Below, piece by piece: positions 43,925 through 52,996 of a DNA stretch of 64,000 nt. The position numbers and the translations under genes were made by a program. The stretch's first letter is position 1. Each line of letters starts with the position of its first letter. The DNA is taken from positions 186,001 to 250,000 of the forward strand of contig NZ_JACOFX010000007.1 of NCBI RefSeq assembly GCF_014284125.1, in the 5' to 3' direction. Under the pieces are notes generated by a model. The model did not search any database and had not been told where the DNA came from. It saw nothing but the letters and a program-made list of their open reading frames with translations. The stretch is from Undibacterium umbellatum (GTDB lineage Bacteria; Pseudomonadota; Gammaproteobacteria; Burkholderiales; Burkholderiaceae_D).

Positions 43925-43980
43925 GTCCTTTTAGCAGCACTTATTACGCGCCCGCAATCTGAATCTCAAATCGGCGCAAG
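43925..43980 (-). ncRNA. SAM-II riboswitch upstream of metH
   Basis: The minus-strand leader has the conserved order of the SAM-II aptamer. The 5' strand of P1 GCGCC (43977-43973) is followed by GATTTGA. ATTGC then precedes the 3' strand GGCGC (43952-43948), GTAATAA and the 3' block GCTAAAAGG (43935-43927). These blocks align almost base for base with the SAM-II sequence I remember from marine metX leaders. The P1 helix is perfect. I could not fold the pseudoknot with software. SAM binding should stabilise the pseudoknot and favour the downstream terminator. Confidence 0.85.
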
Positions 43981-43993
43981 AAAGCATAAATTA

Positions 43994-44266
43994 TACGTCA
44001 AATCAAGGGCTTGGGTAGCTGCAGGCAAACTGCTGTCGGGTTTTTGTCATGACTTAAATATCAAAAATGACATGACTGCCCCGTGTAGAATTAAATTTTC
44101 CCAAATTGAAAACTACCTTTGCTAGCCTTAAACTGCTTAACATGGATAAATTCGCAGTTTTTGCTTGCCTGAAAGCAGTAGCAGCTTCAATATCCTGTCT
44201 ATACAATCATTTAAAGGCCGTACTTGTGCAAGCCATCTATTTTTGCCTTTTCGTTATCAAGACCAG
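43994..44266. other. Gap between metH leader and response regulator gene
   Basis: About 270 bases with no recognised gene. It should contain the metH promoter on the minus strand, beyond the riboswitch, and the regulator promoter on the plus strand. I see no clear -35/-10 pair or dyad. Confidence 0.4.
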
Positions 44267-44902
44267 ATGAACATATCTGCACTCATTATTGAGGATCACC
44301 CGATTTACCGTGATGCCTTACTGGTATTCATGCGCCACATGCTTGGGGATGCCATGGTGGCTGCCGTAACTTCCACCGAAGAGGCATTGGCGCAAGCAGT
44401 AAAATATAGAGGTTTGCGCCTGATTTTGCTGGATTTGGGATTGCCCGGCATGAATGGGGTAGAAGCCATCAGTTCCTTACGCAAAAATTTTACCGATGTG
44501 GCGATCGTGGTTATTTCTGCATCAGAGGACAGGCGCGAAGTAGACGCCGCCCTGCGTGCGGGTGCCAAGGCCTTTATTTCCAAGGCCGTGTCCACAGAAG
44601 TGATGGCCGAGATCGTGCGTAAAATCCTGGCGCAGGAAACCCTGGATTCCAACTGGATTACATTGCGCGGCAAGCAGGCAAACAAGGAAGAGCCCTTGCT
44701 GGCCCTGACACCCAGGCAACAAGAAACCCTGATCCTGCTTTGCCAGGGTTTGTCCAACAAGGAAATAGGCTTGCGTCTGGAGCTAGCAGAAATCACCGTC
44801 AAAATGCATGTCACCTCAATTTTCCGGGTATTGAATGTGGTTAACCGCACTCAGGCGGTATTGGCCGCGCGGCGTCTGGGACTGTATTCTCCGGATCAAT
44901 AA
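44267..44902 (+). CDS. NarL/FixJ-type response regulator
   Basis: This 211-residue regulator has a receiver domain (acidic Glu9-Asp10, phosphoacceptor Asp56 in LILLDLGLPG, Lys106 in AFISKA) and a LuxR-type helix-turn-helix (about 146-205: LTPRQQETLILLCQGLSNKE, ITVKMHVTSIFRVL). The frame is open from 44165, but the receiver begins at MNISALIIEDHP (44267). It converges on a hybrid sensor kinase gene with a 15-base gap, the usual arrangement for a cognate pair in Burkholderiales; pairing is inference. Confidence 0.9.
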   Translation: MNISALIIEDHPIYRDALLVFMRHMLGDAMVAAVTSTEEALAQAVKYRGLRLILLDLGLPGMNGVEAISSLRKNFTDVAIVVISASEDRREVDAALRAGAKAFISKAVSTEVMAEIVRKILAQETLDSNWITLRGKQANKEEPLLALTPRQQETLILLCQGLSNKEIGLRLELAEITVKMHVTSIFRVLNVVNRTQAVLAARRLGLYSPDQ

Positions 44903-44917
44903 CCTGGTCTGTGGTTT

Positions 44918-46783
44918 TCATTCGAAGTCGGACGGGTAGACCAGTTCCGGCAGCATGGCGTTGTTTTGTAATAATTCTAGCAAGGCTGTTTTCAAAGTCT
45001 CGGCCTGCATGGGTTTGTGCAAAATTTGAAAATCCCGGGTTTGCGTTATGCCGATTTGCTCTGCTGACGTTTCCCCCGTCACCAGCAAGGCAGGAATATC
45101 ATAATTAAATTCCTCGCGTATGGCCTGTATTGCATCACAACCATTTTCTTTGGAAGACAAGCGGTAGTCACAGATCATAGCATCCGGCATTCTGTCCAGC
45201 TCTATTAGTGCGTTAATGGCTTCCGGCCCAGAACTGCTCGCCAGCACCTGGCAATCCCAGGATAGAAGCAAGGCCTGGGTCGCCAGTAAAATACTTGTTT
45301 CATCATCGATCACCACGATCAGTTTGTCATGCAACTCATTGTTGTCTGGCGCTTGGCGGGCTCCTTTCTGAGGTTCGCTTCCCTGGATTTCTGCTATGGG
45401 GACATGAATGGAAAAGCTTGTACCTTCGTTCAGTCTGGATTGCAGGCTGACAGGAATATCCAACAGTTTGCTGAGACGCTTAACGATCGCCAGGCCCAGG
45501 CCCAGACCTTTACTATTGTCTTTATGCTGGTTGCCAACCTGGAAAAATTCTTCAAAAACGGTTTTTTGCTGGTAGGCAGAAATGCCTATCCCGGTATCCG
45601 TGACGCTGATACATAGTTTGTCATCCACAGCCTGGCAAGTGATTTTGACCCCGCCAGCATGGGTGTAGCGTATGGCGTTGGCAGTCAGATTGCGCAGCAT
45701 TTGTTCCAGCAGGGTGGCATCGGTCTTCACCCAGACGTTGATGGCATCGACATAAAAATCCAGCTGCTTGTTTTGCGCTTGTGGTGTAAATTCAATAATG
45801 ATCTTGGAGAGAATCGCCGCAATAGGAAAACTTTTGATGGCAGGCTCGACGATTTGTGCGTCCAGGCGCGAGATGTCCAGCAAGGATAAGAACATCTCAT
45901 CCATGATGTCTGTGCAATGCCTGACATTCGTCAGCAGGCTGCGTGCCTGTTCTGACAATTCCACATTCGACAAGGCACCCAGATACAGATTCAGCGCATG
46001 CATGGGCTGGCGCAAATCATGGCTGGCTACTGCCAAAAAGCGGGTCAGCTCATTCTGTTGATGCTCCTGTCGCTGATAGGCCAGCGTCAGTGCCCGGTTG
46101 GATTCTTCAAGCTCGCTACGCTGCTGTTCCAGCAGTTCTTTTTGCTGCAAGACCTCTTGGCTGCGCTTGCGGTTCAGGTTTTCAGAGTGATAGCGACGCA
46201 GGTAGTTTAACTCTGTCACGCAACTGGTAAAGATGAACAGGCAGCAGGCTGGCCACAGCAGAATGGCATATTGCACATGCGGGAAATCATGGAACCAGCC
46301 CATCCAGGCAAAAAGATGCGGCAGGAAGGCAGTGCATAGTGCATACAGGATGCCAAAACCCAGTGATATACCCTGGAACAGCACCAGCGGCATCAACAGG
46401 AAAAACATGAACCCGCCTATGCCATATGCCATGGCACCATGCAGACGGTTCAAGATTTCCATGAACAGCCATTCGATGAACATGCCGGTCATGAACATCG
46501 TCAATTGAGAGAGCCAGCGCCTGGTACGCAAGAGTGCGTTCATGACGTTCAAGAACAATACGACGTGCATGAGCCGCAGGCTCAAGGTATTTTGCGCACC
46601 TATGGGGTCAATAAAATAATCCCAGAACCACATCAGGCAACCAAACAGGGCGCAGGCGGCATGCACGATGGCCAGCATAATGCGATGGTTTTCGCGCTTG
46701 CGCTGGAGATAAGCTTCATCAGGAAAAAGGATTTCCCAGATGTCTTTACGCAGGCTGTTTGTGAACTTGTTTGCAACCAACAT
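44918..46783 (-). CDS. Hybrid sensor histidine kinase with C-terminal receiver
   Basis: This 621-residue protein has about six N-terminal membrane helices (residues about 35-190), a coiled coil (about 200-245), a kinase core with H-box RFLAVASHDLRQPMHALNL (His255), N-box NLTANAIRYT, G1 DTGIGIS, F-box FEEFFQVG and G2 GLGLGLAIVKRL, and a C-terminal receiver (about 488-610, phosphoacceptor Asp539 in MICDYRLSS). The HDLRQP H-box places it among the kinases that have a receiver but no separate phosphotransfer domain. The ligand is unknown. It probably signals to the convergent LuxR-type regulator. Confidence 0.9.
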   Translation of the reverse strand: MLVANKFTNSLRKDIWEILFPDEAYLQRKRENHRIMLAIVHAACALFGCLMWFWDYFIDPIGAQNTLSLRLMHVVLFLNVMNALLRTRRWLSQLTMFMTGMFIEWLFMEILNRLHGAMAYGIGGFMFFLLMPLVLFQGISLGFGILYALCTAFLPHLFAWMGWFHDFPHVQYAILLWPACCLFIFTSCVTELNYLRRYHSENLNRKRSQEVLQQKELLEQQRSELEESNRALTLAYQRQEHQQNELTRFLAVASHDLRQPMHALNLYLGALSNVELSEQARSLLTNVRHCTDIMDEMFLSLLDISRLDAQIVEPAIKSFPIAAILSKIIIEFTPQAQNKQLDFYVDAINVWVKTDATLLEQMLRNLTANAIRYTHAGGVKITCQAVDDKLCISVTDTGIGISAYQQKTVFEEFFQVGNQHKDNSKGLGLGLAIVKRLSKLLDIPVSLQSRLNEGTSFSIHVPIAEIQGSEPQKGARQAPDNNELHDKLIVVIDDETSILLATQALLLSWDCQVLASSSGPEAINALIELDRMPDAMICDYRLSSKENGCDAIQAIREEFNYDIPALLVTGETSAEQIGITQTRDFQILHKPMQAETLKTALLELLQNNAMLPELVYPSDFE

Positions 46784-47215
46784 GCAAGGGCCTGTCTGCT
46801 CGATATGGGTAGGTGATAAGTCGGATTTTGCAGCTTAAAGCCAGAATGACTGGATACCGCTATCAGGAAATGTGTGCTCATGCATTGGACCGCAAAACAG
46901 GGAAGTGCGTCAATTGTTACTGCCACATACCTAGGTATAGGATACAAGATCCCCAAATATTGTTACAATATGTAAGTGACATTGTTTTAATACATTCCCG
47001 GATTTGACTTGCACACGCATGACGGAAAATCTGCGCCAGAGTAAGGTGGCCCGATTTCTTCTTTCCTGAATTTCAGTCTTTTTCAAATTCCCATATTGAA
47101 TTCACATTTGTCCGGATCTGCCCAGGCAGCAGCGGAGTTGTCATGGTCTGACAATAAGCAGACTTGGTTTTGATATGTGCAAATATTTATAATTTTTTGA
47201 CAAGGTAAGATTTTT
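46784..47215. other. Intergenic region with small dyads and a possible promoter
   Basis: This 432-base stretch separates two divergent genes. It contains ATACCTAGGTAT (46927-46938) and ATATTG-TTA-CAATAT (46957-46971), both perfect dyads, and a TTGGTT/TATAAT pair with an 18-base spacer (47164 and 47188) close to the DUF4214 start. The latter would leave a very short leader, so it may not be the real promoter. No gene is recognised. Confidence 0.4.
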
Positions 47216-49549
47216 ATGGGTATCAACGCCAGCACCATACAAAAGCTGTATATCGCTTATTTCAACCGTCCAGCTGATGTGGCTGGTTTGACCTATTGGG
47301 AAGGGCAGCTTGATGCCAACAAGATATCTCTCTCGGGCCTGGCGCAATCATTCAGTGAACAGGTGGAATATGTCACAACCTATGGTGGGAAGTCCACCGC
47401 CGAAGTTGTGACTACTTTGTACCAGAATTTGTTTGGCCGCGCACCTGATGCCGATGGCTTGAAATACTGGGCGACCCAGATTGATACAAAAGCCGTGAAT
47501 ATGGGGACGGCAGCGCTAGCCATTCTGAATGGAGCAGTGCCACAGAGCGTTGATGGCGTGACGATACAGAACAAACTCAAGTTTGCGACAGATTTTACGA
47601 CCAGCCTGAATACCCAGGAAAAAGCGGCCTCGTACAGTTATGCCTATGCCTTTGAAGTCATGCGCGGCATTTTGTCTGGTGTGACGGCAACAGCCTTGCC
47701 ACCTACGCTGGTCCCCAGTCAGCCACTCAAGATAGCAGAGGCTACAAATGGTATCAGCAATGCCGAGCGACTCGCAGGCATGGATGTATTGGTTGATTTG
47801 AAAGGTGTGCAGACTTCGGTGGGGTATAAGTTAGAACTGATGAACGGCAACAGCTCTTTCGGGACTCCGCTTACCCATGTATTGACTGAGTCGGAGGTCA
47901 TTACCAAAAAAGCGGTCTTACATATACCGGGGGGTCTTTACTGGGGTGCTGACGGTGCAAAAACGCTGGGTTTAAAGGTAACCGACATATTCGGCAATTC
48001 AGGGAAAGTTGGCGCTCAGACGCCTGTCATCCTGGATACTACGGCGCCTGTATTGCCAGGTACAGGTACTTATACAACCTACTGGATCAATCAACCGCCG
48101 TCTGGATTAGGTTTAGGAATGGGAGAAATTCACTATTCCATACTGCAGGGAACAATGACTGGAGGCACTGCCGCCATTTTGGAAAACAATACTGTCATTG
48201 CCAAAATAAGTAACATTAGCTCGACGGCGAGTACCCTGGACTTCATCATTGATCCTGGTCTTTACAGACAGGTTTATGCTGATTTCAATACGAATGCCAA
48301 CTTGAGTCTGATGCTGACAGACCAGGCTGGCAACACTACGATTAGCAAGTTAAACGACTACAAAATAAAAACTGTTCTCAACAGTAAAATCGGTACGCCT
48401 GCCACGAATATTATTATTTCTTCCACAGGCGCAAATGACTTTTTGTATGTCAAAGCAGATATAAATGGACTTGAGTATCCCTTATGCAAGGCGTATCTGA
48501 AAATTAATGGTCAAGTCGTCGCCATTGATAATGATATTTTATCTATAGACCGCACAGTTGATTTTAATGTCCTGTTTGCAAATAACGCACAAATTCAATC
48601 CCTGATTAATGCTGGTGGTGTAGTGTCAGTCGATATGATGGACAGAAATGGCAGCTTCATATCGAGTGTTGACAATCCAATTTTAGGTAGCAATCAGTTC
48701 GGAAGCCACACCGTCATCAATTCGACAGCAGTCCCACCGATTGGGCCAAGTAAAGGTCTTTATATTTACTCGTATTTTAAGACCGCCACAGGATCTGCTA
48801 GTGGAATAGCAGAAATTCAGTATTCTATTATTGCGGGCCAATATGCTGGTGGCTCAGCCACTATTTTGGAGAATGGGGTTGCACTTGCCAAAGTAGCTTA
48901 TATCGGTATGAACGACAAAATTCTGGATTTTGTCTTCGACACCACACTTGCAAGCAGAATTTATGACGATTTTCATTTTAAAAAGAATTTAAGCCTGGCA
49001 ATAACTACTGCCTCTGGACAAACCTTGACTAGTCGTTTGGATGATTTCCAGATTGGATACCACTATAAGGAAAAGGATGGTTCACCTGCGACAGGTATTA
49101 GTCTGATACCGGTTGGCGGTACTACAGTAGCAAACACAGTCAACAGCAGTAACACTAATCTGTTAGTGAAGGCCACCATAAACGGAATCGAATACGGTGG
49201 TAAAAGTGCTTACTTGAAAATTAATGGACAGATTGTTGCCATCGATGATCATATTTCTTATAGCGATACAACGGTAGATTTTGATCTCGGAGCAACCGAT
49301 TCTGTGCAATTGCAGGCAATTGTGAAGTCGGGTGGTATTGTTTCTGTCTTGATGGTGGATCAGAATGGCGCGGGCATAGAAAGCCTGATTAACCCCTACT
49401 TGACCAGCAATTTCACATCCGCATCTGCTACAAGTCAGTCCGAAATCATAAATCAACATCAATTGATGTTGATTGCTCCAGAATCTGTATTCGTGGGAAT
49501 CGTAGGACAGCCACACTTACAACAACTCACTGAGCTTGTGTCGGTCTGA
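47216..49549 (+). CDS. DUF4214 protein with large internal duplication
   Basis: The 777-residue protein begins without a classic signal peptide. Two DUF4214 units lie at the N-terminus (LYIAYFNRPADVAGLTYWEG at 11-30 and LYQNLFGRAPDADGLKYWAT at 68-87), followed by a helical region to about 155 and an Ig-like domain (about 170-275). The rest is two copies of a unit of about 215 residues: copy A at 284-495 and copy B at 515-733. Shared motifs are EIHYSI/EIQYSI, ILEN, AYLKINGQVVAID/AYLKINGQIVAID, VDF, and GGVVSV/GGIVSV. DUF4214 proteins are often secreted or S-layer-like; secretion by a type I system is possible but no exporter is adjacent. Base use in the repeats is more AT-rich than in neighbours. 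Confidence 0.8.
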   Translation: MGINASTIQKLYIAYFNRPADVAGLTYWEGQLDANKISLSGLAQSFSEQVEYVTTYGGKSTAEVVTTLYQNLFGRAPDADGLKYWATQIDTKAVNMGTAALAILNGAVPQSVDGVTIQNKLKFATDFTTSLNTQEKAASYSYAYAFEVMRGILSGVTATALPPTLVPSQPLKIAEATNGISNAERLAGMDVLVDLKGVQTSVGYKLELMNGNSSFGTPLTHVLTESEVITKKAVLHIPGGLYWGADGAKTLGLKVTDIFGNSGKVGAQTPVILDTTAPVLPGTGTYTTYWINQPPSGLGLGMGEIHYSILQGTMTGGTAAILENNTVIAKISNISSTASTLDFIIDPGLYRQVYADFNTNANLSLMLTDQAGNTTISKLNDYKIKTVLNSKIGTPATNIIISSTGANDFLYVKADINGLEYPLCKAYLKINGQVVAIDNDILSIDRTVDFNVLFANNAQIQSLINAGGVVSVDMMDRNGSFISSVDNPILGSNQFGSHTVINSTAVPPIGPSKGLYIYSYFKTATGSASGIAEIQYSIIAGQYAGGSATILENGVALAKVAYIGMNDKILDFVFDTTLASRIYDDFHFKKNLSLAITTASGQTLTSRLDDFQIGYHYKEKDGSPATGISLIPVGGTTVANTVNSSNTNLLVKATINGIEYGGKSAYLKINGQIVAIDDHISYSDTTVDFDLGATDSVQLQAIVKSGGIVSVLMVDQNGAGIESLINPYLTSNFTSASATSQSEIINQHQLMLIAPESVFVGIVGQPHLQQLTELVSV
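49451..49474. repeat. 24-base perfect palindrome near the DUF4214 gene end
   Basis: AATCAACATCAA followed by its exact reverse complement lies inside the last codons of the DUF4214 gene, after the second repeat unit. No T-run follows on either side. It encodes the QHQLMLI region, which is not part of the repeat. Function unknown. Confidence 0.7.
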
Positions 49550-49550
49550 T

Positions 49551-49584
49551 AAAAAAAGCACATCACGGTCTTACTGTGATGTGC
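49551..49584 (-). terminator. Intrinsic terminator of the TerC operon
   Basis: On the minus strand, GCACATCACAG / CTGTGATGTGC-type arms (49558-49584, 10-11 bases, five-base loop) end in seven T (49557-49551). It terminates the BI-1/TerC transcript 35 bases past its stop. Confidence 0.88.
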
Positions 49585-49618
49585 CAAGGGGAATCGTACA
49601 AATTTGGGTTTAGCTTAT

Positions 49619-50575
49619 TTATGAATCTTTTTTACGGCTCACAAACAAGCTAGCGATGATGGAGCTGCCCAGCAGCACAGCGATGACCATCAATGAAACA
49701 CTGGTGGGCACATGCATCCATTTCACGATGAGCATCTTGATACCGACGAACATCAGGACAAAAGCCAGGCCAAATTTCAGCAAGTGGAAGCGGTCTGCCA
49801 TATCTGCCAGCAAGAAATACAGTGCGCGCAAGCCCATGATCGCGAAGATATTTGAAGTGAAGACAATGAAGGGGTCTGTCGTCACTGCAAAAATCGCTGG
49901 TATCGAGTCCACTGCAAAAATTACATCGGATATTTCTATCAGTATCAGTACCAAGAACAAGGGCGTGAAAACGCGTTTGCCGTTTTCCATGATGCTGAAT
50001 TTTTCTTCATGAAAATCCTTGGTAAATGGCAGCAGCTTCTTTGCCATGCGCAGGACTGGATTGGCTTCCAGGTCTGGTTCCTGCTCTGCTGCTACCAGCA
50101 TGCGCATACCTGTAATCAGCAAGAAAATACCAAACAGATACAGTACCCATGAGAATTGCGTCACTACCCAGCTACCTGCCAATATCATAATGACACGCAT
50201 GATGATGGCACCCAGCACGCCATACAGCAAAACCTTGCGCTGATATTGTGGCGGCACTGCAAAGTGACCAAATATCAGTAGGAAGACAAACACATTGTCG
50301 ACCGACAGGGATTTTTCTATCACGTAACCTGCCAGAAATTCCATGGCCTTGGCGGTCGCTATTTCGCGGCCTACGGTTTCGCTCAGATACACCCACATGC
50401 CAAGGTCGAACAATAATGCCAGGCTGACCCACACCAATGACCATGCCGCCGCTTCCTTGACACTAACTTTGTGGGAGCGTGAACCGCCAAGGGCGAACAC
50501 GTCTACAGCCAACATGAGTAAAACAAAGCCTATAAATACTGCCCACATCCAGGGCTGTGCGACGGAATGGATCAT
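49619..50575 (-). CDS. TerC/Alx-family membrane protein
   Basis: This 318-residue protein has about nine membrane helices. Motifs of the TerC/Alx family are SLSVDNVFVFLLIFGHFAVP (the acidic residue in a helix) and EISDVIFAVDSIPAIFA. Members in E. coli (Alx) handle manganese and respond to alkaline pH; others accompany tellurite resistance or help metalate exported enzymes. It follows the BI-1 gene with a 3-base gap and is presumably cotranscribed. No yybP-ykoY-type manganese riboswitch is seen upstream of the operon. The exact metal is not certain. Confidence 0.88.
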   Translation of the reverse strand: MIHSVAQPWMWAVFIGFVLLMLAVDVFALGGSRSHKVSVKEAAAWSLVWVSLALLFDLGMWVYLSETVGREIATAKAMEFLAGYVIEKSLSVDNVFVFLLIFGHFAVPPQYQRKVLLYGVLGAIIMRVIMILAGSWVVTQFSWVLYLFGIFLLITGMRMLVAAEQEPDLEANPVLRMAKKLLPFTKDFHEEKFSIMENGKRVFTPLFLVLILIEISDVIFAVDSIPAIFAVTTDPFIVFTSNIFAIMGLRALYFLLADMADRFHLLKFGLAFVLMFVGIKMLIVKWMHVPTSVSLMVIAVLLGSSIIASLFVSRKKDS

Positions 50576-50578
50576 GGT

Positions 50579-51262
50579 TTATTCTTTCTCAATAAAGCCC
50601 AGCAAATGCAAGAGGCTGGTGAACAGGTTAAAGATGGTGACGTACAGGCTGACAGTTGCCATGATGTAATTGGTTTCGCCGCCACGGATGATATTGCTGG
50701 TTTCAAACAAAATCATGCCCGACATCAACAAGACCATGACAGCAGAAATCGTCAGTGACAGGGCAGGGATCTGGAAGAAAATCGCACCCAGGCTGGCGAC
50801 AAAGGCAACCAGCATACCCACCATCAAGAAGCCACCCATGAAACTGAAGTCACGTTTGCTGATTAGTACATACGCCGACAAACCCATGAAAATCACGCCT
50901 GTCATTGCCATGGCCGTCATCACGATGCCAGTGCCGCCTGGCATGCCCAGGTAACGCGTCAGGATGGGGCCCAGGGTATAACCCATGAAACCAGTCAGGG
51001 CAAATACGGCAGCAATACCCCAGCCACTGTTACGCAGTTTGGTGGTGGCAAACAGCAGGCCAAAGTAGCCGACCAGAGTCAGCAAGATGCCAGGACCTGG
51101 AATATTGAAGGCGATAGTTGCACCGGCTGTCATTGCTGAAAACAGCAAAGTCATGGACAACAACATATAAGTATTGCGCAAGACCTTATGGCTTGCGCTG
51201 GTATTGCCATCTACATAGGCAACAGTTTGTGCGTCATGTGCAGAACGACTCAAGATTTTCAT
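50579..51262 (-). CDS. Bax inhibitor-1 family membrane protein
   Basis: This 227-residue protein has seven hydrophobic helices and the BI-1/YccA pattern: VLRNTYMLLSMTLLFSAM, GFMGYTLGPIL, ALTLT-like ALSLTISAVMVLLMSG and the C-terminal YIMATVSLYVTIFNLF. YccA binds FtsH in E. coli and other members are calcium-leak channels; function here is inferred. The frame has nine extra upstream codons, but the ATG at 51262 is preceded by CAGGAGA. It heads a two-gene operon with the TerC gene. Confidence 0.88.
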   Translation of the reverse strand: MKILSRSAHDAQTVAYVDGNTSASHKVLRNTYMLLSMTLLFSAMTAGATIAFNIPGPGILLTLVGYFGLLFATTKLRNSGWGIAAVFALTGFMGYTLGPILTRYLGMPGGTGIVMTAMAMTGVIFMGLSAYVLISKRDFSFMGGFLMVGMLVAFVASLGAIFFQIPALSLTISAVMVLLMSGMILFETSNIIRGGETNYIMATVSLYVTIFNLFTSLLHLLGFIEKE

Positions 51263-51434
51263 GCTTTTCTCCTGAAATGTTGAAACCATGCTTTTTTGCT
51301 CAATGGCTTCACCTTCTCAACAGAAGGTGAAGCAAGTGTAGACCTTGCAGATAAACAAAAAAAGTCGAATATAATTGAATTTAGCATCGTATTTTTCGAT
51401 GCATTAATCGATTTATTATCAAAAAATTACTTTC

Positions 51435-52346
51435 ATGCCTAGCCTGAATTACAAGCATTTGCATTACTTCTGGATGGTGGCCAAGACTGGTAGCATTGTC
51501 CGCGCAAGTGAGCAATTGCATCTGACGCCGCAAACCATCAGCGGACAGTTGAGCCTGTTTGAAGACGTACAAGGTGAGGCTTTGTTTCGCAAGAGTGGAC
51601 GCAACCTGGAATTAACTGAGGCGGGTCGTCTGGTATTTAGCTATGCCGAAGATATTTTTGCCCTGGGACAAGAGCTGGAAGAAGTCTTGCACCATAGGCC
51701 GACAGCACGCACAGTACAATTAAGAGTAGGTGTCTCGGATGCCTTGCCTAAGACCCTGGCTTATCGTTTGTTGGAACCTGCCCTGAAATTGCCACAAACC
51801 TTGCGTATCAATTGCCGTGAGGGCAAGCTGGAAATTTTGCTGGCTGACCTGGCCACTCATAAACTTGATGTTGTGATGTCTGATAGCCCCATGCCGACGG
51901 GTGCCAATGTGCGCGGCTATAGCCATCAACTGGGAGAATGCGGCATCAGTTTTTTCGCTACCCGCGCTCTAATGGAGCAATACCCCCAAACCTTCCCGCA
52001 GAATCTGGACGCAGCGCCATTTCTGTTGCCGGGGGAGGACGCCGCCCAGCGCGCACGTTTGTTGCATTGGTTTGATGATCATGGATTGCATCCCCGTATT
52101 GCAGGCGAATTCGATGATAGCGCACTCATGAGTGCCTTTGGACAGGCCGGTGCAGGGATTTTTGCAGCGCCTACCGTGGTCGCCGATATGGTCATGCGGC
52201 AGTACGATGTGCAGCTACTTGGGCAAACCGAAGAAATCAGGGAGCAGTTTTTTGCCATTTCGGTACAGCGCAAGCTGACTCATCCTGCGGTGCTGGCCAT
52301 CAGCCGGGCTGCGCGTAGCGACTTGTTTGCCATGGATGAGGATTGA
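51435..52346 (+). CDS. nhaR: LysR-family regulator NhaR
   Basis: This 303-residue regulator matches NhaR: LNYKHLHYFWMVAKTGSIVR and LTPQTISGQLSLFEDVQGE at the N-terminus, and in the effector domain KLDVVMSDSPMP, EFDDSALMSAFGQAGAGIFA and AAPTVVADMV. NhaR activates genes for sodium/proton exchange and other stress genes in E. coli. No nhaA antiporter lies nearby, so its targets are elsewhere or different. The ribosome site is poor. It is divergent from the BI-1/TerC operon across 172 bases, which makes that operon a candidate target. Confidence 0.88.
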   Translation: MPSLNYKHLHYFWMVAKTGSIVRASEQLHLTPQTISGQLSLFEDVQGEALFRKSGRNLELTEAGRLVFSYAEDIFALGQELEEVLHHRPTARTVQLRVGVSDALPKTLAYRLLEPALKLPQTLRINCREGKLEILLADLATHKLDVVMSDSPMPTGANVRGYSHQLGECGISFFATRALMEQYPQTFPQNLDAAPFLLPGEDAAQRARLLHWFDDHGLHPRIAGEFDDSALMSAFGQAGAGIFAAPTVVADMVMRQYDVQLLGQTEEIREQFFAISVQRKLTHPAVLAISRAARSDLFAMDED

Positions 52347-52373
52347 GCGATTGTCTCGACTCAATGCAGACAT

Positions 52374-52407
52374 AAAAAAAGCGACAGCAAAAGCTGTCGC
52401 TTTTTTT
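52374..52407. terminator. Bidirectional intrinsic terminator
   Basis: GCGACAGC / GCTGTCGC with an AAAA loop (52381-52400) has an A-run on the left and a T-run on the right. It serves nhaR and the convergent FlgO-type gene. Confidence 0.93.
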
Positions 52408-52423
52408 GAATTACCTGACTGGA

Positions 52424-52996
52424 TTAACGACGGCCCAGCAAGGCCTTGGTATTTTTGTCCATAGGTACAGCATAGTCTACCGAGCTGATGACAGTGTTGT
52501 CACTAGGCTTGACCAGCTTCAGATTGACATAGACCAGTTTGTCACTTTCGGCATAAGTACCGACGATGACAGCCTGGGCACTATGGTTCTGGGCCACATC
52601 CCTGATTTCACGTGTCAGCAGCAATTCGCCGACATTTTGCTTCATGAAAACTTTGTCGCGGAATTTCATTTCCACCATTTTGTACTGTTGGCGGGTGAAC
52701 TCACCGGAAACATGCTCGGCAACAATACGGCCAAATGCTGAAGATTCTTCGAGGAAATTGATATTGGCCAGCGTGGCAATAATCAATGGACGGGAAGGAT
52801 CAATTCTCGAGGCAGCATTGGTGATCAAAACGTTTGCAGCGCGTTGATTTGCCGGGATAAATTCATTGGCTTCAGCATCTTTCCAGGTTGGCGCAGGAGA
52901 TGCAGCAGCTGGAGGCGGGGTGTTACCCAGACCCAGATTGGCACAAGCACTGAGTGCGATCGCTGAAGCGATAACGAGAGCGGCACTTTTCATCAT
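52424..52996 (-). CDS. FlgO-family outer-membrane lipoprotein
   Basis: This 190-residue lipoprotein has a lipobox (IALSACAN, Cys near residue 18) and a FlgO-type domain: LIIATLANINFLEESSAFGR, VAEHVSGEFTRQQYKMVEMK, LLLTREIRDVAQNHSAQAVI and VGTYAESDKLVYVNLKLVKP. FlgO in Vibrio is an outer-membrane flagellar lipoprotein, but FlgO-domain proteins also occur outside flagellar loci, as here. The start overlaps the stop of the upstream lipoprotein gene by one base (TAATG), so the two are coupled and probably form one complex. Confidence 0.85.
   Translation of the reverse strand: MMKSAALVIASAIALSACANLGLGNTPPPAAASPAPTWKDAEANEFIPANQRAANVLITNAASRIDPSRPLIIATLANINFLEESSAFGRIVAEHVSGEFTRQQYKMVEMKFRDKVFMKQNVGELLLTREIRDVAQNHSAQAVIVGTYAESDKLVYVNLKLVKPSDNTVISSVDYAVPMDKNTKALLGRR

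Noticed and set aside
49451-49474. 24-base palindrome considered as a terminator for the DUF4214 gene
   Set aside because: It lies inside the coding frame and no T-run follows; kept only as a repeat.
50576-51434. Manganese (yybP-ykoY) riboswitch for the TerC operon
   Set aside because: TerC/Alx genes often have one, but I do not see its conserved bulges upstream of the BI-1 start.
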